Positions 7,549 to 18,742 of a DNA stretch of 64,000 nucleotides are shown one piece after another. How positions within the stretch are numbered: position 1 is the first letter of the stretch; each line of letters opens with the position of its first letter. The notes beneath the pieces are model-generated. The model was not told the origin of the DNA. It worked only from the letters and a program-made list of their open reading frames with translations, and made no database searches. Origin of the DNA: JAZRZI01 sp045601325 (GTDB taxonomy: Bacteria > Bacillota_I > Bacilli_A > RFN20 > CAG-826); assembly GCA_045601325.1 (NCBI GenBank), contig JAZRZI010000008.1, positions 1 to 64,000 on the forward strand. The letters are read 5' to 3'. A program made the position numbers and the translations under genes.

Positions 7549-9744
7549 TTAAAAATTATATGGATCGATATTTATCTCTAAATTAAGATTAGATTTGCCT
7601 GAAAATAAAGTAATCGCTTTCTTTAAAATTTCACGAGCGAAATCGTTATCTTTATATTTCACAAATATGACTCTAAGATGTAAATCTCTATCCCTTGAAA
7701 CATATGGAGTTGTTGGTCCTAAAATTTGACCTTTATCTAAAAAATTATCCGCTAAAAAATCCGCCATATCGAGAGATTGTTGAATCACTTTCTCTTCATC
7801 CTTTCCGGATATTACTGCACTGGCTAAATAAGTATAAGGTGGGTAAGACTGGATTTTTCTCATACTCATTTCTTTTCTATAGAATAATTCATAATCTTGT
7901 CTAGCTGCCAAGGTAATAGCGTAGTGAGAAGGGTTATATGTTTGAATGATGGCTTCACCTTTTTTGTTTTTCCTTCCACTTCTTCCGACCGCTTGAGTAA
8001 TTAATTGAAATGCTCTTTCACTGCTTCTATAACTTGGCATAGATAAACCAATGTCAGCTAAAACAATGCCCACTAAAGTTACATCAGGAAAATCGTGGCC
8101 TTTTGCAATCATTTGTGTGCCAATTAAAATATCAGCTTCCTTTGTTCTAAATGATTCGATTATAGAAGGTATTTTTGTTCTTATTTTTGCAGAATCGCTG
8201 TCGAGTCTTAATGTTCTAGCTTCTGGGAACAATCTATGAATTTCATCTTCAATACGTTCCGTGCCAAATCCAGTTTTCATCAAATATTTAGAACCACATT
8301 CTGGACAAACTTCAGGCATCTTTTCAACATAGTCACAATGATGACATTTAAGCATATTATCAGTTTTATGGTAGGTTAATGCAATTCCACATGTAGGACA
8401 CTTAAATATATGGCCGCATTTCCTGCATGAAACATTGGTGGAAAAGCCTCTTCTATTGATCAATAAAATCGCTTGTTCACGATTGGACAAAACACGTTGA
8501 ATTGATTCTCTGAGTTTCTTTGAGAAAATATAAGAATCCCTATCTATATTGTTATAATCTTGCAAATTTACAATGGTTGTTTTTGGTAGTTCTTGATTAT
8601 TAACACGTTTTTTTAATTTGAGAAAATGATAAACGCCTTTTTGCGCTCTTGCTCTAGATTCTAGCGAAGGTGTTGCACTGCCCAAAAGCACTTTTGCATT
8701 ATGCATAACGCCACGCATGATAGCCACTTCTCTAGCATGATAAAAAGGAGAAACATCTTGTTTATAGGATTCGACATGTTCCTCATCTAAAATAATAAGT
8801 CCTATATTTTCTAGAGGTGCAAATATCGCGCTTCTAGCACCGACAACAACCCTGCATTCACCTTTAGCGATTTTACGATATTCATCATATTTTTCCGCAG
8901 GAGTTAATTCGCTATGTAAAATAGCAACGTTGCCTTGGAAACGTCTAATACAATATTCCATCATCATAGGAGTTAAAGAAATTTCAGGAACAAGCATCAA
9001 AACACTTTTTCCCTCTCTTAAAACCTTTTCCGATAAGTTTAAATAAACTTCCGTTTTGCCACTTCCAGTAACACCTTCAAGTAAAAATACTTTATCACTC
9101 GATTCTTCAAATTCTTTAATAACACTAAGCTGTTCGTCCGTTAAAGGAGGTGGGGTGATGTATTCATAGTTTGGAATTGCTAACCTGCGTTTTTCCTCTT
9201 TAACTATTTCAATTCTTCCGTACTCAATTAATTTTTCAACAACAGAAGGAGAACCAACTTCACGTTTAAGAACCTTCCCTTCATTAGAAATTAATCTAAG
9301 TATTTCTATTTGTTTTGATGTTAAATCATTTTCATCATTATCCTTAATAACGAGATATTGATCATACGCAACTTTTGGAGCTTTCAATGACGAATGCCTT
9401 GGCGATAAGGAAGGCGGTAACATAGATTGAAGAACGCTAATTTTAGGAGCGAGATAATATTCTGCAACTTGATTTGATAACGCTAGCAAATCATCATTTA
9501 GTAATGGGGTTTGATCTAAAACATCAGAAATTTCACCAATGGTAAAACCAAGTTCATCTTCAAGCTGTTCTTTACTCTTATCAATTTCCTTTGTTGAGAC
9601 AACATAGCCCATTACTTCACGTTTATGAAAGTTGAGCAAAACCCTGTATCCAGGTCTAACTATTTTACTCCCAGAGTACGTGTAAGAAAAAGGACGATTC
9701 AAGGAGTAATTTGCATATTCAATTAATACTTCTATTACAAGCAT
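7549..9744 (-). CDS. priA: primosomal protein N' (replication restart helicase)
   Basis: PriA recognises stalled forks and reloads the replisome. The 731-residue protein has an N-terminal DNA-binding region, Walker A GVTGSGKT (224-231), DEEH box (320-323), GSATPS, and eight zinc-binding cysteines (C440, C443, C449, C452, C467, C470, C480, C483) inserted in the helicase core. ATG is preceded by AAGGAA. It follows gmk by 17 bases; the usual rpoZ and coaBC genes are absent between them. Confidence 0.97.
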   Translation of the reverse strand: MLVIEVLIEYANYSLNRPFSYTYSGSKIVRPGYRVLLNFHKREVMGYVVSTKEIDKSKEQLEDELGFTIGEISDVLDQTPLLNDDLLALSNQVAEYYLAPKISVLQSMLPPSLSPRHSSLKAPKVAYDQYLVIKDNDENDLTSKQIEILRLISNEGKVLKREVGSPSVVEKLIEYGRIEIVKEEKRRLAIPNYEYITPPPLTDEQLSVIKEFEESSDKVFLLEGVTGSGKTEVYLNLSEKVLREGKSVLMLVPEISLTPMMMEYCIRRFQGNVAILHSELTPAEKYDEYRKIAKGECRVVVGARSAIFAPLENIGLIILDEEHVESYKQDVSPFYHAREVAIMRGVMHNAKVLLGSATPSLESRARAQKGVYHFLKLKKRVNNQELPKTTIVNLQDYNNIDRDSYIFSKKLRESIQRVLSNREQAILLINRRGFSTNVSCRKCGHIFKCPTCGIALTYHKTDNMLKCHHCDYVEKMPEVCPECGSKYLMKTGFGTERIEDEIHRLFPEARTLRLDSDSAKIRTKIPSIIESFRTKEADILIGTQMIAKGHDFPDVTLVGIVLADIGLSMPSYRSSERAFQLITQAVGRSGRKNKKGEAIIQTYNPSHYAITLAARQDYELFYRKEMSMRKIQSYPPYTYLASAVISGKDEEKVIQQSLDMADFLADNFLDKGQILGPTTPYVSRDRDLHLRVIFVKYKDNDFAREILKKAITLFSGKSNLNLEINIDPYNF

Positions 9745-9761
9745 ATTATTTCCTTATCGTC

Positions 9762-10340
9762 CTATTTGACTTCTGCGATTTTTGTTTTAATGATATCCGC
9801 TATTTGTTTAGCTGCTTTTTTAACTTGTGCATTTATAACAACGTAATCATAATATTTAGACATTTCCATTTCTCGAGCGCCCTTTGCTAATCTTTTTTGG
9901 ATTACTTCTTCTGGCTCACTACGACGATGCCTAATTCTATATTCAAGAGCTTTTAAACTAGGTGGCATAAGGAATAATGATACAACTCCAGGATCCTTAA
10001 CTTTTTCAAGAACCTGAGTTGCGCCATTGATTTCTATTTCTAGAAAGACATTTTTACCTTGGTTTCTTAATTCTTCAACTTTGTCTTTTGGAGTGCCATA
10101 ACAATGTCCGACAAATTCAGCATGCTCTAAGAAATTATCCTTAGCAATATTTTCATCGAATTCTTTCTGGCTCACAAAGTAATAATCAACACCATTTACT
10201 TCTTTATCTCTAGGACTTCTAGTTGTCATAGAAATAGAGTACACAAAATCTATGCTCTTATCTTTTAAGAGCTCACGTCTCACAGTGCCTTTTCCAACAC
10301 CTGATGGTCCGCTAAGAATAATTAATAAACCTTTTTTCAT
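9762..10340 (-). CDS. gmk: guanylate kinase
   Basis: Phosphorylates GMP to GDP. P-loop GPSGVGKGT near residues 10-18 and the GMP-binding TTRSPRDKEVNGVDYYFV are clear; 192 residues is normal. It is the first gene of the long minus-strand operon. No Shine-Dalgarno precedes the ATG, and a good promoter lies only nine bases upstream, so the transcript may be leaderless. Confidence 0.97.
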   Translation of the reverse strand: MKKGLLIILSGPSGVGKGTVRRELLKDKSIDFVYSISMTTRSPRDKEVNGVDYYFVSQKEFDENIAKDNFLEHAEFVGHCYGTPKDKVEELRNQGKNVFLEIEINGATQVLEKVKDPGVVSLFLMPPSLKALEYRIRHRRSEPEEVIQKRLAKGAREMEMSKYYDYVVINAQVKKAAKQIADIIKTKIAEVK

Positions 10341-10349
10341 TCCAATATA

Positions 10350-10377
10350 ATTTTATATAATAAACAATCTTTGTCAA
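10350..10377 (-). promoter_or_regulatory. gmk operon promoter
   Basis: On the minus strand TTGACA (10372-10377), a 16-base spacer and TAAAAT (10350-10355). The expected transcription start falls at or a few bases before the gmk ATG at 10340. Confidence 0.65.
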
Positions 10378-10407
10378 ATACATCTAATATATAAAATATA
10401 TAGATAG

Positions 10408-10430
10408 ACCAACAAAAAAGTTGGTAAAAT
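10408..10430 (+). promoter_or_regulatory. hairpin and -10 element before rqcH
   Basis: Perfect inverted repeat ACCAAC/GTTGGT around six A, abutting TAAAAT (10425-10430) ten bases before the rqcH ATG. It could be an operator half-site pair or an mRNA 5' hairpin. There is no Shine-Dalgarno. Confidence 0.4.
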
Positions 10431-10440
10431 AATAAATACT

Positions 10441-11814
10441 ATGAAATACAGTTTTGCAGATTTTAAAAAAATAGTTTGTCTAATCAAAGAAAATATAATA
10501 GACAACCATGTCTCAAGCATAACAGTAATCAACTCACATGACATATTGTTATCTTTTTCGTTATATAGAAAAGCAAGACTTTTTATATCTCTAAATCATC
10601 AAAAGCCATTCATAGCATTTACAAATAATAAAGAAAGTTTCGTAACAACTATAGGACAATTAAATGACACCCTGAGAAAAGCATTGAAAGACGCTTACAT
10701 TACAGGAGTTGATATATTAAATGATGATAAGATATTGAAGGTTAATTTTGAAAAATCAAATGATTACTTTGAAAAAGTCAAAAAGTCTTTAATTATTGAA
10801 CTAATCCCACACAAACAAAACTTAATAATTTTAAACGAAAATGGAATAATTGAGTTTGCAATTCACAACACAAGTATCGATGTGTCTAGACCGATTGCGA
10901 AAGGGCTTTTATATCAGTTGCCTAATAAAAGCGAAAACTATGTAGAAGATACACCGATGAGTGAAAATCAGTTATCAAGTTTAGTTGCAAAATATATTGA
11001 AACTGCAAAAGAGACTAAACTTAAAGAAAGATATAATGATCTGTTCAAATTTATAAAAAGCAAAATCAAATCGTTTAATAACAAAATAGAAATATTAAAC
11101 AAAGAAATAATTTCAGCTAAAAATAATCTCATTTACCAAGAACACGCAAATATGATGTTGGCTTTAGCGAATGATAAAGAAGAATTAGAAAACTATTTTA
11201 ATGCAAATTCAATAACCTACGATTCAAATTTCTCTATCGGACAATACGCAAACATATTATTCAAAAAATATAAAAAAGCTAAAAGAACAATAGAGATAGA
11301 TTCTTATGAAATTTCTAAGACCGAAGACCAAATTTATTCACTTAATTTAATTCTAAAACAAGTTCCATATATGGATGATGAAGACCTATACAATTTAGCG
11401 TTAGAAATGATGCCACACAAATTTAAACAGTTGCCTAGAAAAAATCCTAAAACTATATTTAGCTATATCAATATAGAAGGAGTTAAAATATATTTCGGAA
11501 AATCAAGCAAACAAAACGAAGAATTAACATTTAAATTTGCACGAAATAACTATAGTTATTTCCATATTAAAGATTATCATGGTTCGCATGTAATTGTTGC
11601 AAGCGAGCAGTTAACTAATAATATAATTTTAACAGCTTGTGAATTGTGTTTGTTGTTATCTGATAAAACTACAGGCGACATCATGTATACGCAAGTAAAA
11701 AATGTCAAAAAAGGTGATTCGCCAGGCCAAGCTTTAATGACTAATTACAAATTGATCACATTAAGAGAAATTAGATTAACGACCATCGATAAACTAAAAC
11801 ATTATCAAAAGTAA
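10441..11814 (+). CDS. rqcH: NFACT-family ribosome quality control protein RqcH
   Basis: RqcH binds obstructed 50S subunits and recruits tRNA-Ala to add C-terminal Ala tails. The 457-residue protein has the NFACT-N region (RKARLFISLNHQKPFIAFT), a central helical coiled-coil section (about 180-310) and the NFACT-R domain with FHIKDYHGSHVIVAS near residues 375-390. It is about 100 residues shorter than typical homologues (roughly 550-570). The position of the functional Asp-Arg pair of Bacillus RqcH appears as D96-K97, a conservative change that could alter tRNA recruitment. Assignment to the family is firm; full activity is not. Confidence 0.9.
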   Translation: MKYSFADFKKIVCLIKENIIDNHVSSITVINSHDILLSFSLYRKARLFISLNHQKPFIAFTNNKESFVTTIGQLNDTLRKALKDAYITGVDILNDDKILKVNFEKSNDYFEKVKKSLIIELIPHKQNLIILNENGIIEFAIHNTSIDVSRPIAKGLLYQLPNKSENYVEDTPMSENQLSSLVAKYIETAKETKLKERYNDLFKFIKSKIKSFNNKIEILNKEIISAKNNLIYQEHANMMLALANDKEELENYFNANSITYDSNFSIGQYANILFKKYKKAKRTIEIDSYEISKTEDQIYSLNLILKQVPYMDDEDLYNLALEMMPHKFKQLPRKNPKTIFSYINIEGVKIYFGKSSKQNEELTFKFARNNYSYFHIKDYHGSHVIVASEQLTNNIILTACELCLLLSDKTTGDIMYTQVKNVKKGDSPGQALMTNYKLITLREIRLTTIDKLKHYQK

Positions 11815-11826
11815 ATTTCAAAATAT

Positions 11827-11853
11827 AACAGTGGGTGATTATCCACTGTTTTT
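11827..11853. terminator. bidirectional terminator between rqcH and trmL
   Basis: Eight-pair stem AACAGTGG/CCACTGTT with an eight-base loop and a following T run. It sits between two converging genes. Confidence 0.8.
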
Positions 11854-11861
11854 ATTAACCT

Positions 11862-12383
11862 TTATTGTTTAATTTCCTTATCTAGAAAATCGTTACCTTT
11901 TATCGATTCTGCAGTTGCCAGATTTGGGAAATTTTGTTGCCTTAAAACTTCGTATGAAACTATCGCGACACAATTGGAAAGGTTTAAACTTCTAGCTTCC
12001 GGAACCATAGGAAGTCTAAGTAATCTATCAGGATGAGATCTTAAAATATCATGAGGAATTCCTGTCGATTCTCTTCCAAACATCAAATATATATCTTTAA
12101 CAGGATCTGTGAAGTCAAATGTTGAATAAACCTTTTGAGAATAACGCGTTATATAGTACACATCATCTTTATAATGCTTTTTTTCAAATTCCTCATAACA
12201 TTCATAATAAAACAATTTCAAATCATCGATATAATCCATTCCAACTCTTTTTAAGTCCTTAGAATCAATAGAGAAACTTAAAGGACCAATTATGTGTAAT
12301 GTTGCATGAATTGCTACGCAAGTGCGCATAATATTACCGGTATTTTGAGGTTTTTCGGGACGAAATAAGACAATATTTATCAT
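11862..12383 (-). CDS. trmL: tRNA (cytidine(34)-2'-O)-methyltransferase
   Basis: SPOUT-class enzyme that 2'-O-methylates the wobble base of tRNA-Leu. The 173-residue protein (start MINIVLFRPEKPQNTGN) shows the SpoU motifs PQNTGNIMRTC, LMFGRESTGIP and RSLNLSNCVAIVSYE, giving the trefoil knot. An alternative start 18 bases upstream lies inside the predicted promoter. TAAAAT on the minus strand (12392-12397) is eight bases from the ATG at 12383 and no Shine-Dalgarno is present, so a leaderless message is likely. Confidence 0.93.
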   Translation of the reverse strand: MINIVLFRPEKPQNTGNIMRTCVAIHATLHIIGPLSFSIDSKDLKRVGMDYIDDLKLFYYECYEEFEKKHYKDDVYYITRYSQKVYSTFDFTDPVKDIYLMFGRESTGIPHDILRSHPDRLLRLPMVPEARSLNLSNCVAIVSYEVLRQQNFPNLATAESIKGNDFLDKEIKQ

Positions 12384-12391
12384 ACGCGAAT

Positions 12392-12397
12392 ATTTTA
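12392..12397 (-). promoter_or_regulatory. trmL -10 element
   Basis: TAAAAT preceded by TGA, eight bases before the ATG. No clear -35 was found. Confidence 0.45.
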
Positions 12398-12443
12398 TCA
12401 TAAATATGCATAAATTGACTCAGTTTCTTTAGATACTAATATG

Positions 12444-12452
12444 TGCTATATT
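12444..12452 (+). promoter_or_regulatory. extended -10 before the lipoprotein gene
   Basis: TGcTATATT ends six bases before the ATG at 12459, placing the expected start of transcription on the start codon. Confidence 0.5.
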
Positions 12453-12458
12453 ATACGC

Positions 12459-13226
12459 ATGAAAAAGAGAAGAATTTTATATTTATTGCCTCTAATATTA
12501 ACTAGTTGTTCGAACAATAATGCATACTCTATAAAAATTATGCAAAATTATGAGGCAAGAGTGGAAAATGACGATTGCTTTGGAAGTACAGTGACAAGTA
12601 ATCAACTCTGCACACTTTTGGAAACAAAACAAACATTCCCACTATTCATATATTCAAACTCTTGCTCTATATGTGCTACATTTAAAGATGTTCTTTTAAA
12701 ATACATCGATGAATATGGAACGTTTTTCTATCGTTATGAATCAAATTCATTGAGTAATGATCTATTATTAGAAAAATTCCCAGAGATATTTCAAGATAAC
12801 TTATTTACACCTGCACTATTAACATTTGAGGATGGAAAATTAGTTTACGTATTTCAAAGCAGTAAAATGACTAGTTACAACAAATTTAGACCAGTCGCAA
12901 AATCACATTTAATTAAGACGAATATAACAACTTTATGTAATAAAGAAACATTCACTAAATACATTAACGATAATCAAGATTTCTTATTGTTTAGTTATGA
13001 TTCAGCAAATAAATCAAATTTAGAAATGAATAAGTTTGTTTATGATATCGCAAAAAAATCCAATAAAAAAACATTGTTATTAGATATACAAACGATTGAT
13101 TTTTATAATATATTCGAAGAAAGCATAATGACTTGCCAAATATATGAAGGCGGACAAATTAAAAGCGCCACAACTAGTGAGAACGGTGACGCTTTATTTA
13201 AGGATTTAATTAATTCTTTTTATTGA
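12459..13226 (+). CDS. thioredoxin-fold lipoprotein
   Basis: A 255-residue precursor with a classical lipoprotein signal: KKRR, a hydrophobic core and the lipobox LTSC (cysteine 17), so the mature protein is lipid-anchored outside the membrane. FPLFIYSNSCSIC places a CxxC pair (C69, C72) after a beta strand, and FTPALLTFEDG provides the cis-proline strand, the pattern of a thioredoxin-like domain. A second half (about 150-255, FLLFSYDSANKS onward) may be a second, CxxC-less thioredoxin-like domain. A role in extracytoplasmic thiol chemistry is an inference. ATG 12459 is chosen because the lipoprotein signal begins there; an ATG at 12441 lies in the promoter. The 3' end overlaps atpC by 17 bases. 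Confidence 0.75.
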   Translation: MKKRRILYLLPLILTSCSNNNAYSIKIMQNYEARVENDDCFGSTVTSNQLCTLLETKQTFPLFIYSNSCSICATFKDVLLKYIDEYGTFFYRYESNSLSNDLLLEKFPEIFQDNLFTPALLTFEDGKLVYVFQSSKMTSYNKFRPVAKSHLIKTNITTLCNKETFTKYINDNQDFLLFSYDSANKSNLEMNKFVYDIAKKSNKKTLLLDIQTIDFYNIFEESIMTCQIYEGGQIKSATTSENGDALFKDLINSFY

Positions 13227-13629
13227 GCAAAATATTAAGCCTATTAACAGCTCTTAAATAAGCCTTGCGTGCCCTAGCTTCATCAATAGCAGCATCAGGG
13301 CTTTTATTTTCAATTCTATCCTTTGCTCTTTGAAGAGCGGCTTTTGCCCTCTCTTCATCAATCTCATCTTCTCTTTCAATTGAATTAACTAAAACAACAA
13401 CCTTATCCTTGCTGACTTTAATCACGCCACCACTAATTGCGTATGAAAATTCAAAATTATCAAATTGAATTCGCATCATAGAGATAGCTAAAGTAGAAAT
13501 TAAAGGGGAATGGCTGGGTAAAATGCCCAAATTAAAGTCTTCTGAACGCACATTAAGAAAATATACGTTGCCTTCAAAATAACGGCCAGTTGGAGTTAAT
13601 ATTTCAAGAGGAAATGTAAGTGCTGCCAT
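13210..13629 (-). CDS. atpC: ATP synthase epsilon subunit
   Basis: The central-stalk epsilon subunit of F1 (139 residues) with the N-terminal beta-sandwich (LEILTPTGRYFEGNV, LGILPSHSPLISTL) and a C-terminal helical hairpin rich in Arg and Ala (ERAKAALQRAKDRIEN). It is the last gene of the atp operon, two bases after atpD. Its end overlaps the converging lipoprotein gene, and no separate terminator is visible. Confidence 0.95.
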   Translation of the reverse strand: MAALTFPLEILTPTGRYFEGNVYFLNVRSEDFNLGILPSHSPLISTLAISMMRIQFDNFEFSYAISGGVIKVSKDKVVVLVNSIEREDEIDEERAKAALQRAKDRIENKSPDAAIDEARARKAYLRAVNRLNILLNKKN

Positions 13630-13631
13630 AA

Positions 13632-15038
<1,407 letters not shown>

Positions 15039-15047
15039 TTAATCCTC

Positions 15048-15893
15048 CTAGATTGCTTCCGCCGCAGCAGCAATTTCAATAATTTCTTGAGTAATCGCAC
15101 CTTGGCGGGCTTTATTGAACTCGATTTTAAGTGCATCGAGAATTTCATTCGCGTTATTAGTTGCGTTATCCATCGCATTGCAACGACTTGCTTGTTCACA
15201 AACTTCAGATTCTAGTAACTTAGAATAGATAGTTGTTTTTAAATATATTGGAACTAACTCAGAAACAAGCTTTTCTTCACTTGGTTCTAAGATAGGTGGA
15301 TAAGTAATTTGTTCTTTCTTTTCAGACTTAGAAATAGGAAGAACGACATAGTCTTTAGGAATAAAGGCTATTGAGTTTTTATATGAAGAATAAATCATAT
15401 GCACTGTTCTATAAGTACCTTTGACATATTCATTAATTACAAATTCAGTTAAGGATTTAATTGTGTAATTATCTTCAATAGATGAATAGGAAGAAAATTC
15501 TTCCACCTTTCCAAATTCACCATTCGAGAAATGGATTAAACCTTTGCCACCTAATATGATTGCATCATCTTCAGGTTTAATAGATGCATCCGCTAATTTG
15601 AAGATATTGTTGTTATAAGCACCGCATAATCCTAATGTGGAACTAACAACTATATACAGGTCTTTCTTTGAGGTTTTATTGGTTTGTGAAAAAGGAGTTT
15701 CAACTATAGAAGTGTAATTTAAAATCTCATCGGTGATTTCATCGATGTATGAAGAATATTCACGATTAGCGAGCATTTTATTTCTCCAGCGTTTAAGTTT
15801 AACTGTGGAAACAAGTTTCATCGCGCTTGTAACCTTTAACGCTCCGCTAACAGATTTGATACGAGATTTAATTTTAGTAACTTCTTGAGACAT
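15048..15893 (-). CDS. atpG: ATP synthase gamma subunit
   Basis: Rotating shaft of F1, 281 residues. The N-terminal helix (IKSRIKSVSGALKVTSAMKLVS) and the C-terminal helix (RCNAMDNATNNANEIL through NKARQGAITQEIIEIAAAAEAI) are the two conserved coiled-coil strands of the family; the middle is more variable. Position between atpA and atpD is standard. Confidence 0.97.
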   Translation of the reverse strand: MSQEVTKIKSRIKSVSGALKVTSAMKLVSTVKLKRWRNKMLANREYSSYIDEITDEILNYTSIVETPFSQTNKTSKKDLYIVVSSTLGLCGAYNNNIFKLADASIKPEDDAIILGGKGLIHFSNGEFGKVEEFSSYSSIEDNYTIKSLTEFVINEYVKGTYRTVHMIYSSYKNSIAFIPKDYVVLPISKSEKKEQITYPPILEPSEEKLVSELVPIYLKTTIYSKLLESEVCEQASRCNAMDNATNNANEILDALKIEFNKARQGAITQEIIEIAAAAEAI

Positions 15894-15903
15894 TACTTAT
15901 ACC

Positions 15904-17421
<1,518 letters not shown>

Positions 17422-17949
17422 CTATTTCAAAAGGTCACTCTTCATTGTTTCGAGTTGAGTTTTAATTGATCCATCATAAACGTGATTATTGATTGTCACT
17501 TTAATGCCACCGATAAGGGATGGATCAATACGGTTGTATAATTCAACCTTTGTTTGTTCTTTAAGAGAAATTTTCTCTTCGATTTCAGTAATCGTTTGTT
17601 CATCAAGAGGAATTGTAGAAAATACAATGCCTTCAATTACTCCACGATATTCATTACAGTAGGAATTAAAACTTAATAAGACCTCATCGAGAATATTTAC
17701 TCTGCTGTTTTCAACTAAGATTTTAATTAACGAGAGCAAGACGGTTGAAAAACCATTTAAAGATTTATCCACCATATCGATGCGTTCTTCCTTTGTCAAA
17801 AAAGGAGAATTCAAAACCATAACGAAATCAGCATTCTCTATTAGAATACTTCTTAAGTTCTTAGCTTCTTCTTGCATAGAGTTTAAGTTGTTATTTTCTA
17901 AGCAAAGAGAATAAAGAGCTTGTCCGTAACGTGAAGCAATTTCATTCAT
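17422..17949 (-). CDS. atpH: ATP synthase delta subunit
   Basis: Peripheral-stalk delta/OSCP subunit of 175 residues. It starts MNEIASRYGQALYSL, the conserved N-terminal pattern of the family, and ends with the GGIKVTINNHVYDGSIKTQL segment typical of OSCP C-termini. It is placed between atpF and atpA as expected, with two bases separating it from atpF. Confidence 0.95.
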   Translation of the reverse strand: MNEIASRYGQALYSLCLENNNLNSMQEEAKNLRSILIENADFVMVLNSPFLTKEERIDMVDKSLNGFSTVLLSLIKILVENSRVNILDEVLLSFNSYCNEYRGVIEGIVFSTIPLDEQTITEIEEKISLKEQTKVELYNRIDPSLIGGIKVTINNHVYDGSIKTQLETMKSDLLK

Positions 17950-17951
17950 AG

Positions 17952-18488
17952 TTATAGTCTTTCAATAAATTCCTTAGCCAAACGTTCATTATCTTCACTA
18001 GTAATTTCACGTTTTAAAATTTCGCTAGATGCACTTAAAGCGACATCCACCATTTCATCATGAATGGATTCCAAAGCTTCTTGCTTAGATCTTTCAATGT
18101 CGTCTTCAGCGTTGGCTTTAATTCTAGCGGCTTCTAATTTTGCTTCTTCAATGATAGCTTCACCAGATACACTTGCAGCCTTGTTAGCTGCTTCGATGAT
18201 GCTGGCAGCTTCCTTTTTAGAAGCAATAATTGCCTCTTGTGATTCAAGAGCATTTTTTTCAGCGATAGCTTTATTCTTTTGTGCATCATTAATATTTTGT
18301 TCAATAAAATCCGCTCTTTTCTTGAGCATTTTCTTTACTGGTTTATAGGCCAAAAATATAACGACAATCAAAAGCACAGCAAATGCAGCGAGTTGCACCA
18401 CAAAAGATAACCAACTAGGAATTAGGTTATTCTTGATGTTTTCGCCGATTGATTCGCCGACTAAAATGACGTTTGTAGGATGAACCAT
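17952..18488 (-). CDS. atpF: ATP synthase b subunit
   Basis: Peripheral-stalk b subunit, 178 residues: one membrane helix (about residues 24-47, LSFVVQLAAFAVLLIVVIFLAY) and a long Lys/Glu/Ala-rich coiled coil. The start at 18488 (MVHPTNVIL) is chosen because GGAGG lies five bases before it; a TTG four codons earlier overlaps that ribosome binding site. Located between atpE and atpH. Confidence 0.95.
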   Translation of the reverse strand: MVHPTNVILVGESIGENIKNNLIPSWLSFVVQLAAFAVLLIVVIFLAYKPVKKMLKKRADFIEQNINDAQKNKAIAEKNALESQEAIIASKKEAASIIEAANKAASVSGEAIIEEAKLEAARIKANAEDDIERSKQEALESIHDEMVDVALSASSEILKREITSEDNERLAKEFIERL

Positions 18489-18508
18489 TTTTACCTCCAA
18501 TCCAGTAA

Positions 18509-18724
18509 TTAGTTACTAAAGATGCACAAAATAGAAATTAATAATGAATAAATAGCAGTTGTCTCAACTAAAGCACAAGCCAAAATCATTGTTGTACGAA
18601 GTTTGCTATAGGCTTCTGGATTACGAGAAATACCTTCAATAGCTTTAGAACAGACTAAGCCTTCACCAAGAGCACTAGGCATAACACCTAAGATTGCGAT
18701 TGCAGCGGCCATTAAATTGCTCAT
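18509..18724 (-). CDS. atpE: ATP synthase c subunit with two carboxylates (Na+ type)
   Basis: Rotor-ring subunit of Fo, 71 residues, two helices joined by the polar loop SRNPEAY. The ion-binding glutamate of helix 2 is E54, followed by T55 and, four residues on, Y59 (ALVETTAIY). In helix 1 a second glutamate, E21 (ALGEGL), lies exactly 33 residues earlier, the spacing of Q32 and E65 in the Na+-translocating Ilyobacter ring. Glu at both places is the two-carboxylate motif described for the Na+-driven rotor of Fusobacterium nucleatum. The pattern is seen directly; Na+ coupling is inferred. A good ribosome binding site precedes it. Confidence 0.96.
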   Translation of the reverse strand: MSNLMAAAIAILGVMPSALGEGLVCSKAIEGISRNPEAYSKLRTTMILACALVETTAIYSLLISILCIFSN

Positions 18725-18742
18725 AGACGTCCTCCTTTCCTC

